Source: Nigrospora sphaerica
Taxonomy: Eukaryota; Ascomycota; Sordariomycetes; Amphisphaeriales; Apiosporaceae
Length of the DNA stretch: 64,000 bases
Assembly: GCA_018287875.1 (NCBI GenBank)
Contig: JAGVVL010000018.1
Span: 1,604,501 to 1,668,500, forward strand
Reading direction: 5' to 3'
Part shown: positions 1-11,499 of the stretch, one piece after another
Layout: every line of letters begins with the position of its first letter
Position numbering within the stretch: position 1 is the stretch's first letter
Made by a program: the position numbers and the translations under genes
The notes under the pieces: generated by a model
Database searches by the model: none
Seen by the model: only the letters and a program-made list of their open reading frames with translations
Told to the model about the DNA's origin: nothing

Positions 1-1226
1 CCTTCTTCCGGTCGTAGTGCGGCATGCCGTACTTCCAGCCTACGGCGTTCGGGGACCTGCCGTCGCGACCAACCGTTTCCGAGTTGTAATTTTGGAAGCG
101 GAACTCGAAGCGCGGCGTGTTGACCTTGGTACTGGCCTCCTCCTCGGCCATAGCTCTCCGCATCACCTTCTCGGCAGCGATGCGCTCCGAGTTCTGAGCG
201 GCCTCAATGAATCGGGCTTTGGCCTCTACCAGTGATTTCCCGTTATTAAGGTCTTTCTCCATCTCGATCAGCTCGGGAATGGGGACGCGCTTGTCCGCCG
301 ACAGCATTTTAGCATGGAAGGCCTTGGCGGCGTCCTCACGCGTGAACTGGCGCGCCTCTGAGGTGGGCCAGAAGAGCTGTTTCTGGGTGGCGGGGTGGTT
401 GTACAGCTCATTAACATCCTCCAAGGGCGAGTTCTCGACTCCCGGCCTGAAATGCTTGACGGGCAGCATGGACAGGATGGCCTTCGAATACGGGGTCGCG
501 AGTTTCTTGCCCTAGACAGCGGTGGCGGAAGGTTAGCATCACCGCTTTGTCACCACGTTCCCGGGAGGCAAGACGGATGGATCCCAGCCAAGTGAATGGC
601 GGTAGGTAGGTCAGAGAGGCTCGCAACAAATTTGTAACCATGTAGATGTCTTCAAGACTAATCGAATTTTGGTATGTTGACATCATCATATGAAGGAAGG
701 GCAGACGCCGTCGAGCAGCGGGTGGTCAGGGGCAAGTGGGAGGCGGGCATACCTTGGCGATCCAGTCCTTCTCGACCTCCTTGAGTCGTACCACGGCCGC
801 TACTCTGGTGATGTCGATGCCCAACTCAGCCGAGACGGCCTTGATGGACTCACCGTCGCGCATCACCTTGCGCCATACCAGTTCTCGGCCGCGGTCGTCC
901 AGGACAGGCGTCGTTCGGAACAACGGGTTGACGGGGAAGGGGTACCGGCCTTGCTGATGAGGAATCCTGCCCAGGGCGACGTACTTGGGGCCGGTATCGC
1001 GATGCCTGCGATATATACTACCGCCTTTGTTGGACCACTCCAGAAACTTCCGGCGCTGCAGCGTATTGCGCTCCAGGCTCGGCGTCGTGGAAAAGCCGGC
1101 GCGGCCCAGGGCCAGTTGTGCCGCGGGCGCGGCGACGGCCCTGGAGGCGCCGGCGGCGGTGCTGGCCTGTTGTACCAGCGCCGAGGCCGTGGCGGCGGCC
1201 GACGAGGTCGTTAACCGCGACGGCAT
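1..1226 (-). CDS. MRPS35: Mitochondrial small-subunit ribosomal protein mS45 (Bot1/Mrps35 family), 3' partial
   Basis: Exons are 1226-753 and 511-1, continuing past the window edge. The 241-bp intron has a GTATGC donor and a CTGTCTAG acceptor and falls between codons, joining WIAK to GKKLATPYSKAILSM. The start is the ATG at 1226; the frame is open a little further upstream but has no other ATG. The N-terminus is rich in Ala, Ser, Thr and Arg, as in a mitochondrial presequence. It is followed by RRKFLEW, TGPKYV, FPVNPLFRTTPVL and a long helical stretch (GESIKAVSAELGID, then RLKEVEKDW). This pattern is that of the Bot1p family, in yeast a mitochondrial 37S ribosomal protein (mS45), so a role in mitochondrial translation is expected. 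Visible exon 2 encodes about 170 residues. The family is recognised from memory of its motifs; the exact subunit name is less certain than the family. Confidence 0.85.
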
Positions 1227-3478
1227 GGCAGCAGTAGCGGGTGCCCAGGCCAATTACCAGTTGATCTGGACCCGAGAGGAAAAAGGGAGAATCTTCTTTT
1301 CTGCGTCGCTCAATGGGGTCACATAAGTAGGGCCCGCCTGGGCTGTTGGGCACATGAAAATTGCTTCGAGTTTGGCGGCGGCGGATCAATGTTCTTGCCT
1401 GTCGAGCTGTGTGGGCTGTGGGACGATCTGCCCGCGCCTACATAAGTGGTAGATAAGATTTACGACTACTACCTTAGTACTAGCTAACCCTGACTGCCGG
1501 TGCTTCTGCACTTGACAGCTGCTGCCATGAGCAGCCACCCTTGGTGGGTACGAGCGCCGTTCCGTCTCCGTACGGACGGTTTCTTATTCCCGCACACCCA
1601 TTCCACCCAAAAGGGCCGCCAGGATACGTTCCATCTATGGAGTAGGGCTCTACGGGATACCTCGTACGCTTTGTGTTCCCCCAGAGTCGATCGATCCCCT
1701 GCAGGAAAACTTGGCGGAGGCTACTCCGTGGGAAAGAGTGGCAGAGATGTATACCTCCGCCTTCGTGCAAGACATCGCCAATGGATCGATATTCACATGG
1801 TTGCATCTACGTGGGTGCCCCATCCCCCCCAGTTGCCAGGTAGTTACTTCATTTGAAGACCATTCCCCTGCGTACCGACATACTACCACCTGCTCTTGGG
1901 AACGCGTGTAGTTCAGGGGGTGTCTCCTTATCCAGGAGGCCGGTGGGGTCTTGTAGAATCATTCTTCGTTCAGTCCCGTTGGTGGCGCAGAGAGGTGCGT
2001 ATGCGTACATATGTGCTGGTGCCGCCCGTGTTAGAGCAGCAGAAACGGGAAGCACCAGGGAGCTATTCAGACGAGCCGGCCCTCCCAGCACACCAAACGG
2101 TTTATAGACGAGTAGGGGCAGGGTGTGATCCAAATAGTCTACCAGTCTCTGTCTGCTTGTACTGAAGCATGGAATGGGTAGGTCGTAAAATGACGCCCGG
2201 TCCCAATTCCCCCTTCCATCCACGGGCTTCCGGCTCAGCAAGAAGCTGTGGGAGGGATCGTCGTGGTTGGCTGGGTCGGGGGGTCGGGCTGGATCGAGAG
2301 CGTTGCGAGCGATCGAAGCTGAGGACGACACCATCCGCACCCATTGGGCAGCGCGGTGGAGATACCAAGCAAGCACTGGCGTCCTGCTTCGAGACAACGC
2401 GAGAATCCTCAGCCTTGGACAAACGTCCCATGCGCTGGAACACCACTTCCGATACATGGATCCGCTTGTCGGTCTGCTCCAGTCTCTCCAGTCCTCTCTC
2501 TGCCTACGCCTTAGACTGGAGCCAGGTTGGGCAGCCTGGGCTCGCGCCATAGGCGCAAGCTCTTCGCCCCCCCCTCTTCTATGGCACCCCTAGTGTCCAT
2601 CCAGAATGCTACGGCACTTATCACGGACAGCTAGACAGCCGCTTCACCAGTAAGAAAAAAAAAGATAGCCTTCCGAGGGAGGGGGTCCGGTGAGGCCGTT
2701 GCGCTTCCCGAGTAGATTCGCCTATAGCGCCCATCTAAGGAGAGACATGGGTCTCGGCGGTCCAGCTCCCAAGTGGGGGGGTACCCGTGAAAGATCTGGG
2801 CTGGAGGGAAAAGCAACGAAGGAAAAGACATGGCAGACGCGCATTGCCGTGCGACGGGACGCGATGGCGCTTCGGACAACCAAAACCCATGCCGGCCTTA
2901 CGCTGCTAACTAATGTTCTTCTGATGGAACCATGTCGCCATGCCCATGCAGCCCTTGGGCAGTTTCGGGTCGTGTCGCTTCACTCTGCGAGCTGCCTCGG
3001 GATGTACCCATCATGGACCAGTCGGCAGCCGTCTTAAAATGACCTCCATTCCTCTGGGGCCGATGGTGTCCCTTGGTCAGCTAATAACATGAACCGAAGT
3101 CGTTTAATCTTGGGGAAATACGTGATCGTGTCTACTTCAGTTGCTGCTCAACTACTTTTGCCCGCTGCCTGTTGGCCCATTGATACCATCGTGCTCCTCC
3201 TGCCCAGACGCTGGACCACGACCATCCATCCCGCATCCCATCTGTACCCGCCGGAACTACCCAGCGGGCTGTGTGTGCGCGTGTGTACAAGTATACCCCA
3301 TTCGTACTTCCCACCCCCCCCCCCCCCCCCCCCCGCGGCTCGTGTATCGTCGAGCCCAGGACGACGCCTCCGAGGTACGAGCCGCCTCCTCCGCTCCGGC
3401 TCGCAGCAGCGGCACGCACTGCTTGACGGTGCCGAGGCCTCGTAACCCCATGCGTCGGCCTCTTCGGCAGACCCATCA
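1227..3478. other. Intergenic spacer between divergent mS45 and SSK1 genes
   Basis: The flanking genes point away from each other, so both promoters should lie here. Open frames in this stretch (for example 1849-2550 on the minus strand) are Pro/Arg/Ser-rich with no recognisable motif, and I regard them as chance. The last 200 bp before SSK1 is pyrimidine-rich and contains a long poly-C run, compatible with a fungal 5' leader. No RNA gene was seen. Confidence 0.6.
3314..3334 (+). repeat. Poly-C run of 21
   Basis: An uninterrupted run of C lies about 145 bp upstream of the SSK1 start codon, inside a CT-rich stretch that probably belongs to its promoter or 5' leader. Length is prone to assembly error. 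Confidence 0.9.
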
Positions 3479-6303
3479 ATGGTTGACCTCAAGGCGCGCC
3501 TCAAAGGTCTGACTTTACTGAGGAGAAACAGCCTGGCCCCCTCGGTAACGTCGAGCGATGGCCACAGCATCCACGAGGAGCGCAAGGGCTCGGGGGGCTC
3601 GCTGAGCCCCGGTCGCAGTCGTCGTCGCTCGCTGACGGGATCCCACAGCCGGGATGCCGCCGGGTCGCCCAGGTCGCCCAGGTCGCCCAGGAACCCATTG
3701 GGCGAGGCGAAGGAGCACGAAGAGCACGACGAGCACGACGCGCATCGTCACCCGCCCCACGCCGCCAGCCCTCACGGCCACTTCGACCACTTGAGCTTCC
3801 TCGGGGGCCTTGTGCCGGGCCGGCGACGCAGGCCCTCGACGGCGACGTCGACGGTGCCGGCATCGCCGTCACTGCTGGCGCGGGACAGCAACAGCCACAG
3901 CAACAACACGACCGACGACAGCCACCCCGAGGAGGACGAGATGGCGAGTGCGGCGACGAACAGCATGACGAGCCCCGACGAGGCGTCAGTTGACCAAATG
4001 GCGGCCTCCGACCGTCCCAAAGCGACGGGCGGCGGCGTCGGGCCTGCTGAGACACTAGCGAGCTCTAACCACTCCCTGGGCGGTACCACGAGTCCGGGCG
4101 CTGATCGGCCACTTTTTGGCTTATCACCTGCTGCTGCAACGGCCGCCAACCTAACAGCTCCCGCGATCAATTCCACGACCGACTCGTCCCCGACACTGCC
4201 CAGCATCCACGAAGATCCCGCCTCGCCCGTCGCCGCGGCCGACGCAGCCGAGCGAGAGTCCCGCCGCCGAGCAGTCCCCGAAGCAGCCACCGCAGCAGCA
4301 GCAGCGACCGGTGCAGCTGGAGACGCTACCGCCGCCACAACAGCCCCATCACGCCAAGCCGCTCCAGCGCAACCAGCGCAACCCGCGCAATCACCACCTC
4401 GGCCATCATCGCCATCGGCACAACTGCCGCCCCCCCCGCTGCTGCTTGCATCGCCGCTTCCCCCCGCCGACGGCAACGTCGCCTCCCCTATCAGCCCCGA
4501 TCCCGCCTCGCCCGCCTCGCCCGCCTCCCTCCTGTCGCTGCCGCACCGAGCCTCGCCGGCTGCCCCCCGTCCCGGTGTTCCCCGGCGCCAGAGCCTCCTC
4601 CCCAACCGACAGTCGACCCTCATCAAGGCCCTGTTGACCTCGGGACATGCCCAGGACCTCAGCTACCCCGTGGGAGATCCCGATCAGCTGCTGCCCATAA
4701 GCGCCAACATGGTGACCCGGAAGATTTGGGTCAAGCGGCCCGGGGCCTCGCCCACGCTCATCACCATCAACGAGGACGACCTGGTGGACGATGTGCGCGA
4801 GATGATCCTGCGGAAATATGCCAACTCGCTGGGCCGACAGTTTGATGCCCCCGACTTGACCATCAGGATACCGCCCCGCGACCAGCCCCCTCGTCTCCTG
4901 CAGCCCGACGAGCCCATGGGCCGAACCCTGGACGCCTACTTTGCCGGTGGACAAACGGCCGACGATGCCCTCCTCATCGATGTGCCCGTGCCGATCCGTC
5001 GCACCCCCAAGGCCTCGCCCAACCCCCGTTTCTACCAGGGCGTTGACGACAGGCCCCACGAGTCGGGGAACGACTATTTCCCTCCCTACCCGCCGGCGCC
5101 GCCCATAATGCATTCGCATCATTCAACCCACTCGGTGCCGCCGCAACCGGCCAATGCCGGCCTGACGGCCAACGGTGCGCACACCGTCCACTTCCCATCC
5201 TCCATGGCGATCCTAGGTAACGGTCAACTTCCCCCTCTGCCCTCTCCCGGTGGCACCCGAAGAATGGGATCCTCCCGTCCCAAAATGCAGCGGATGCACA
5301 CGGCTTCCCCCATATCGACCGCTACGGCGAATGGCCATGCACCACATCCTCAGGGAGCTAGCACGACGAGTGTTGGTACGCACTACTCCTCCAGACCGCC
5401 GAGATCACGGACTCATTCAGCTGCTTCTTCAGACCAATCCAATCACCCTCCTCACCCCCACCAGCCTCACCAGCCTCCGGCCCCTCCGCCCCTGCCCACG
5501 CCCCCGGTACCCGAGCGCGTGGCCAGCCCTCCGCCTCCTCGGATAGCCTCACCCCGGCCTTCGAACCGGACCAAGAAGAAGAAGAACGTCGAGCACCCCT
5601 CCCTGCCCCCCGGCATGCTCAACGGCGCCGTGCCTCCCATCAACGTGTTGATTGTTGAAGACAACATCATCAACCTGAAGCTCCTCGAGGCCTTCGTGAA
5701 GCGACTCAAGGTGCGCTGGCAGACGGCCATGAACGGACGCGAAGCTGTCAACAAGTGGCGATCTGGCGGTTTCCACTTGGTCCTCATGGATATTCAGCTG
5801 CCCGTCATGAACGGCCTGGAGGCTACGCGTGAGATCCGGAGGATCGAAAAGGTTAACTCGATTGGCGTCTTCTCCTCATCGGCCAGCAGCGCCCCCGAGG
5901 ACGTCAAGCCGGAGCTGGTCGAGGAGGACAAGCTGGCCAACACGGAAATGTTCAAGAGCCCCGTCATCATTGTGGCCCTGACGGCCAGTTCGCTGCAGAG
6001 CGACAGACACGAGGCTTTGGCCGCTGGCTGTAATGACTTCTTGACCAAGGTTCGTCCCGTGCTACCGATCACCCGTCCGATTTCGACTGACACAACATCT
6101 AGCCCGTCAACTTCGTCTGGCTGGAGAGGAAGGTGATGGAGTGGGGCTGCATGCAGGCCCTGATCGACTTTGATGGCTGGAGGAAGTGGAAAGACTTTTC
6201 TCAGAAGACCGAGGATGACGACTCGGTCAAGAAAGCCGCAGCAGCCAAGGCCAAGGCGACCAAGAAGAACCACCGGCTGTCCATGACGTCTGCTGTCGCT
6301 TAA
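3479..6303 (+). CDS. SSK1: SSK1 response regulator of the HOG osmostress phosphorelay
   Basis: Exons are 3479-6049 and 6103-6303, giving 923 residues. The 53-bp intron has a CTGAC branch site and a CATCTAG acceptor and is in phase 0. Residues 1-400 are low-complexity (Ser, Pro, Ala, basic). A conserved middle block starts near 411 (TRKIWVKRPG) and runs to about 505. The C-terminal receiver domain starts near 721 (INVLIVEDN). Acidic residues E727 and D728, phospho-acceptor D771 (LMDIQLPVMNG), T835 (ALTAS) and K857 (DFLTK) are all present. An insert of about 45 residues (844-independent of the active site, roughly 785-829) separates the two receiver halves, as known in filamentous-fungal Ssk1. 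In yeast, unphosphorylated Ssk1 activates the MAPKKKs Ssk2/Ssk22 upstream of Hog1; phosphate comes from Sln1 through Ypd1. The C-terminus ends in a basic Lys/Ala-rich tail. Identification is firm. Confidence 0.95.
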
Positions 6304-7812
6304 CCACGTGGCAATCATTTCGCAACCATACATTACGCTCAATACGGCTTCTCGTATAACACGGACCTGGCGCACCAGGCTTTAATATGTACCAAGGATG
6401 TCTGAAGGAGAAATATGGCCGGCACACGAAGTATCATCCATCTCAAACAGAAGGGAGAGCCCCGAGGGGACGAGACACGTGACACCAGCGAGGCGCAAGT
6501 CCGTATCCCAACAGTTAGGAGAGGTTTTAATGGGGCTTAGTAGAAGGAGGCCGGAAAAATACGGGCGGCTGGTTCTACATCAAACGATACCATAACTGAG
6601 TTTCCTTTCCGCACCCCCGGCCCCGGGTACAGTGGCTCGTAGAGTAAGCTGCCGCCTGGTCCAGAGGGCAAGGGCAAAGGCTTCATGGGGCTTTGGGGTA
6701 TTTCAGGGCGACGGCTTCTTTCGTAATGATAAGATTGGACGAGGAAGCTGAAGTGGATTCGCGGATAGCCGGGTTCCGCTCCCTTCCGCCCCTCATCCAG
6801 GATTCCCGCCCGTCGTCGTCTCACGACATAACGAATGCCGAAGCTTCGGGTCTACTTCGATCCGCAGCCGCGAGCTTGCCGTCATATGGTGACGTACGGC
6901 GACGTCCAATGCCTGCTTACGCGAGGGGGGTGAAGGGGTGCGGTCGGCGCCGGCGTCGTCGTGCCCTGGCTTGGTGCCGGCCGTCCGAGGACCGTCCCAG
7001 GAGAACAGCGGCTCCGTCGGCCCCAGTGCAAGAGACGCGATTTTTTTTTCGGGCGAAGATCGTCTGGGCTTGCTCGTGTTAGCCCACGAGGCCATCGGAA
7101 GGGTCTTGTATACTGCAGATCGGTAAGGCCGGCGAAGGACCAAGGAAGGGAGGTGCGTAGTCTCTCAGAAGCATCCAGCACTATTTTGGAGTCATGTTGT
7201 TCCTTGAGCACTTGTAAATATTTGCCTTTTTATACCGATGGGACTTCGTGTGTGAATACAGTAGCTAGTTTGTAGGTTTTGAGAAGCTTGGTTACCGTGT
7301 ATTGAAGGATGGCGTGTTGGCAGCCGCTTGGCCCCCTTTTGGCGAGTACAGGCGACTTTTGCGAACCGGTGGCTTCTATTATCATGGTTATGAATATTCA
7401 ACAACATGGTAATTCATTTCTCGAAGTAATCGCAACCTTAACGGAGTTTAGCCGACTAGGCAGATGCTGGTCTTGTCTATATACGAGAATGGAAGCAACT
7501 GGGGCCTCGCCCCCTGTTTTTCCCCTTCCCAGCTCCTCATGCATTTTCAAATGTGACAGCCACACGTTTCATGGAGGCATATCAATAATACGTGCCTGGA
7601 GCGAAGCAAATGACGTGAAGATATGATGATTATGAAACGAAATCGCATCATAAAGACGCCCACGCCTTAGAAACAACCCCCGATATCAATGAAAACACTG
7701 CATAGGTCTTTTGCATAACTCGCAAGCATGTTGGTGGAAGCAATCCGGCAAATCTTTAGACATACCCGACTTCTGAACCATCCTCGACTTCCGGACCATC
7801 TTCATCATCGGC
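6304..7812. other. Intergenic spacer between convergent SSK1 and Clr5-ankyrin genes
   Basis: Both neighbours are transcribed towards this spacer, so it should hold two 3' ends. The part from about 7190 to 7720 is visibly richer in A and T than the surroundings, as expected for 3' UTRs. Short open frames here have no recognisable motif. No RNA gene was seen. Confidence 0.6.
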
Positions 7813-10800
7813 CTAAGACTCACCGTCGTATATGCCTCGGTCATCCCACCCTCCACTTCTATCAACAAAAGTCTCCTCAGCATATCTCAGCATCTCTTCA
7901 TCTTCCGCCGTCCATTCGCGATGCTTCTTGAGAAGTTTCGCAGCCACCGTGTGCTCCTCACGAGAAGCCAAGAAAACTGCCCGGGCGTATTGCCGCCGGC
8001 CATCACCAGTCGTTTCTGCCCCTTCACTCAGGAGGGGTTGGATGAAGTCGATGCGGCCATGCTCTGCGGCAGCTTCAAGCGCCGTACGCCCGAAACGCTT
8101 CGCGTCCGGTGCGTTGATTTCAACCCTAAGATCAATCAGTCGCTTTACAAGCCCCAAGTGACCGTACAAGCACGCGGCTTGGAGAGCGGTAGTCCCCCAA
8201 TTGTGCGTTGCCGGGTAATGAATGTCTGCCCCTTTCCCGATGATAAATTCCACTATCTCCATATTGCCTGTTGCTATCGAAGTGGATAGTAGTCCTGAAC
8301 TTTCGGCACTGATGTCGGCTCCCTTTTCGAGGAGAAGATTGACGATCTCCAAATCTTCGAGTTCGAAGGCGAGTTCTAACGGGCTGTAACCTTCGCCGTC
8401 CCTCTCGTTAATGTCTTCGCCCAGATCGATGCAGGCACGGACGACTGATATGCCGCATTTGGAATTTATCGCCTGACAGATGGGAGGGACCTCCCCTTCT
8501 TGCCAAGTAAATGTCAGGGCGTCACTCCGCGGATGCTGCGACAAAAGTCGGAGTTTTGCGACAGCTCCTTTGTAGGCCAAGCGGCAGGTCAATGCACGGT
8601 CTCGTCTGCAACCACTGTCGACAAAGGCCTGGAATACCTCGGGTTTGGCGTCCGCGGCAAAGTTGAGAAGTGCACCGAACCTGTGGTCATGCCAGAAGGG
8701 GTGTATCGAAAAAGGCTTGTCTGTCTCGAAATCTAACCGCCTATAACGATACTTGGGGAGACGTGCCACATCCCATGGCGGCAATGCATTTTGAAGGCAG
8801 TCGAGTAGCTGCTGATTATTACACACTGCGGCCAAGCCGATCGACGTTGTTTCTACTGCTTGGAACTCGTCCGAGTATTCGTGCGATAGTCGATTCCCCC
8901 GCCATCGAAGTCGGTTGCCCAACAAACGAGTGACGAAGCTGAGGCCCGCTGTGCCGGTGCAGACGGCCCAGGTGGCAGCACAGAGCGCACCAGGGCTGTA
9001 TTGATTCGGTTCGAGTTCAAGGGCCTTTTCGGCGATGCGGCCATGGCCATGTAGCAGCGCCGCCCCGAGAATGGTGAATGTGTCTTCTTCTGGGTAGGGT
9101 ATGGCCTGGTCGCTGCCTTGGGCGACATGAAGGCCAACGAGCCTCTCCACCAGACTCCAATTCCCCAGCTTGACAGCCCGGGCGGCGTCTCCCTCCAGAG
9201 GTCGCAAACCAGCATCCAGTAACCTCATGCATATCTCGGCGCGTGGCTGCCAATCTGGAGAACAGCAAAACTGATAATCATAGCCGCCAGCCTCCGTACG
9301 GTGCCAATACATGGCGTATTGCAGAGGGCTGAGGACCAGTCCGCCTGCTTTGATCCGGACTGAATCCCAAGAGCCTCGGGTTGGCAGCAACTAGGAAACC
9401 AGCCGTGTATTGTTTTGATCGATGGCGCTGAAGAGAAGCGAGTCTGGTATTTCGGCCCCTGCATGCACCAGGTAGTCGACCAAATCACGATCCTGCCGTT
9501 TGGAGTACGTTGCTGCTCCCAGTGGCAACCTGCATTTCAGCAGGAAATCGAAGCACATGCTGGTGCAAAAGAATCCATGGCGGTCGAAGAACCGAGCTGT
9601 AATTATAAGGGCCGATTCCTCTGTGACATGCAGAGATCGTCTGATATTGGCACCATGTGCATGTAGGAACTGCACGACATCAGGATGTTGTCGGTAACAA
9701 GCGAGGTGAAGGGGCGATGGAATCCCAGTGTCCGCATTTTCAACCCGCGCTCCCCAATCGAGTAGCAACCGGCAAATGTCAACATGGCCCTCGACGGCGG
9801 CAGCGTGAAGAGCCGTTCCACCAATATCGCTCGTCGTATTCACATCAACACCCTGATTTAGGAGGAATTCAAGGACTTGTTTTCTTCCGGTCCTAGCGGC
9901 GGCTATGACCAGCTCGGTGAAGTACGGTACGATAGTGCTGAGTCCTGGACCTGTAGCTGCTCTTTCGATGACGAATTCCAACACAGCAACCACCATGGCT
10001 TCGGTCCGGGACCGGTCGTACATGAACTGAACCAAGGGGCCGATTGATGAGAACAGGCTGTGCCTTGCTTCCCGATGCTCTCTGCTGGCCAGGTACCAGT
10101 CAAGAGAAGCGCCAGCTGTAACGAGGCGTTGGACAAGGTCGCTACAGCCTGCTTCGCAGGCCGAGGAAATCGCGTCAAATAGGGGATGCGCCCAAAAGTG
10201 CTCGTAGGGTCTGATGGAGGCTTTGCCAACCTGGTTGCCTGGAACGAAGTAGCCGTCTGGGTGTGCGCCCGCATCCAGAAGGCTAATGCACAAACTATCC
10301 AGCTTCCGGTGCAAGGATGCTTGCAATGCTGTCGTCTTCGTGCCACACAACCTAATGACGGTATTCGGAGACTGGCCGGATTTCAGGAGCCATATTGCGA
10401 GGTGAATGGCTCTCTCTTCGTCAAATTTGTCGTTTTCATAGTATAATGCACGAAAAAACGCCTGATAGAGGTGCTCCGCAACGGCCAACAAAGTGAAGTC
10501 TTCGTCGGCAAGTTTTAGGGGGGTTGCCATGAGGCCCGATAGCTCAATGATGGTAAGTAATTGATCGAGGTACCCCCAAGCACTCTGATCATCATCCACG
10601 AGGTTGTTTGAGACATTGGACAAAAGTATTTTTGTCTGCTCTTGCAGCGCTTCTGTGGTACTTCCCGAGAGAACCACGTCGGCTCGTCGAGAGGCTTCAC
10701 CTTCCTCCGAATCGGGTATAAGAGACTCGATGGCTAATTTCGTATCTGCTGTTGATGATCCATGGCTCCTGTTGGGTAACAGCGCCTGGATGTAGTTGCA

Positions 10801-11499
10801 CTCGCGAATTTCGACGCCAGGGGGCTTGACTAGGCATCCTCAGCTTGGGATCTAGGTGTGACATGTCTCGAAACATACTCCGAATGGTCTGGATGCGTGA
10901 AAGCAGCCATGGCAAGTTCCTTGGCCAGACGATCCGTATTCCCCCATTCCTTGGGGTGCATACGGAGACGATATTCCCAGGAGGTGGCTGTGGGCTTGGT
11001 GCTATAGGAGACCAGGCAACCGTTAACACGAGGGCTTCCTCGGATCATACGAGATAATTGATCTGGAAACATACCTTGATCGAAACTCGTGAACCAGCCC
11101 TGGTTGGAGTAACGCGCTGTCTCTTTCCGTAGCTTCTTGGGGTTGACGAGTTGCCCATCAAGATAGGCATCGTTGTCCTTGTCCTGCTCCCTCTTGCGTT
11201 TGCGGGTTATATGCTCGATGTATCGCCATGCCGTTTCTGCCTCGCCCTTGCGAGTCTTCTTGCGGACTTTCCACACAGTATGCAGTCGGTACTCAAGCTG
11301 GTGTTTTCTGGGACTGTCAGTTAAAGGTGCTTGGCGCTTGTTTGAGGAGCTGTCCCTACGATATGCTGAACCCACCAGCGGCCAGTCGCTCCACGATCTT
11401 AGGCAAGCTCAGACTGTCAGTGGCGAACATGCGTACGATGCCATCTTTGCGATCTTCCCAATCCTGGTCGGACGGACGACGACGATTGCTGGACACCAT
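7813..11499 (-). CDS. Clr5-domain plus ankyrin-repeat protein with one in-frame stop (possible pseudogene)
   Basis: Model exons are 11499-11360, 11313-10879 and 10768-7813 (1176 codons plus stop). Intron 1 (46 bp, GTAGGG to CTGACAG) restores phase and joins ERLAAGGFSI to PRKHQLEYRL, giving a complete N-terminal Clr5 domain: DWEDRKDGIVRMF, SLPKIVERL, then the basic stretch VWKVRKKTRK. Intron 2 (110 bp, GTATGT donor, CAACAG acceptor) is phase-compatible but less certain. The rest is ankyrin-like, with clear repeats such as GTALHAAAVEGHVDICRLLL and TTALQAACLYGHLGLVKRL. The C-terminus (WTAEDEEML) matches how such proteins usually end. Codon 651 (9393-9391) is TAG, yet the ankyrin frame continues at once on both sides (NTRLVS, then LLPTRGSWDSV), so it looks like a single nonsense change rather than an intron. 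Clr5-ankyrin proteins are a large ascomycete family with poorly known function; Clr5 itself acts in silencing in fission yeast. The product would be truncated at 650 residues unless read through. Confidence 0.72.
9391..9393 (-). other. In-frame TAG codon inside the ankyrin reading frame
   Basis: The reading frame 10768-7813 is interrupted only here. The sequence reads GTT TCC TAG TTG CTG. A CAG to TAG change would be a CpA to TpA transition, the type produced by repeat-induced point mutation, but a single site proves nothing. A sequencing error is the simplest alternative. Confidence 0.85.

Noticed and set aside
3772..5122. Minus-strand open frames inside SSK1
   Set aside because: They are shadows of the SSK1 coding frame.
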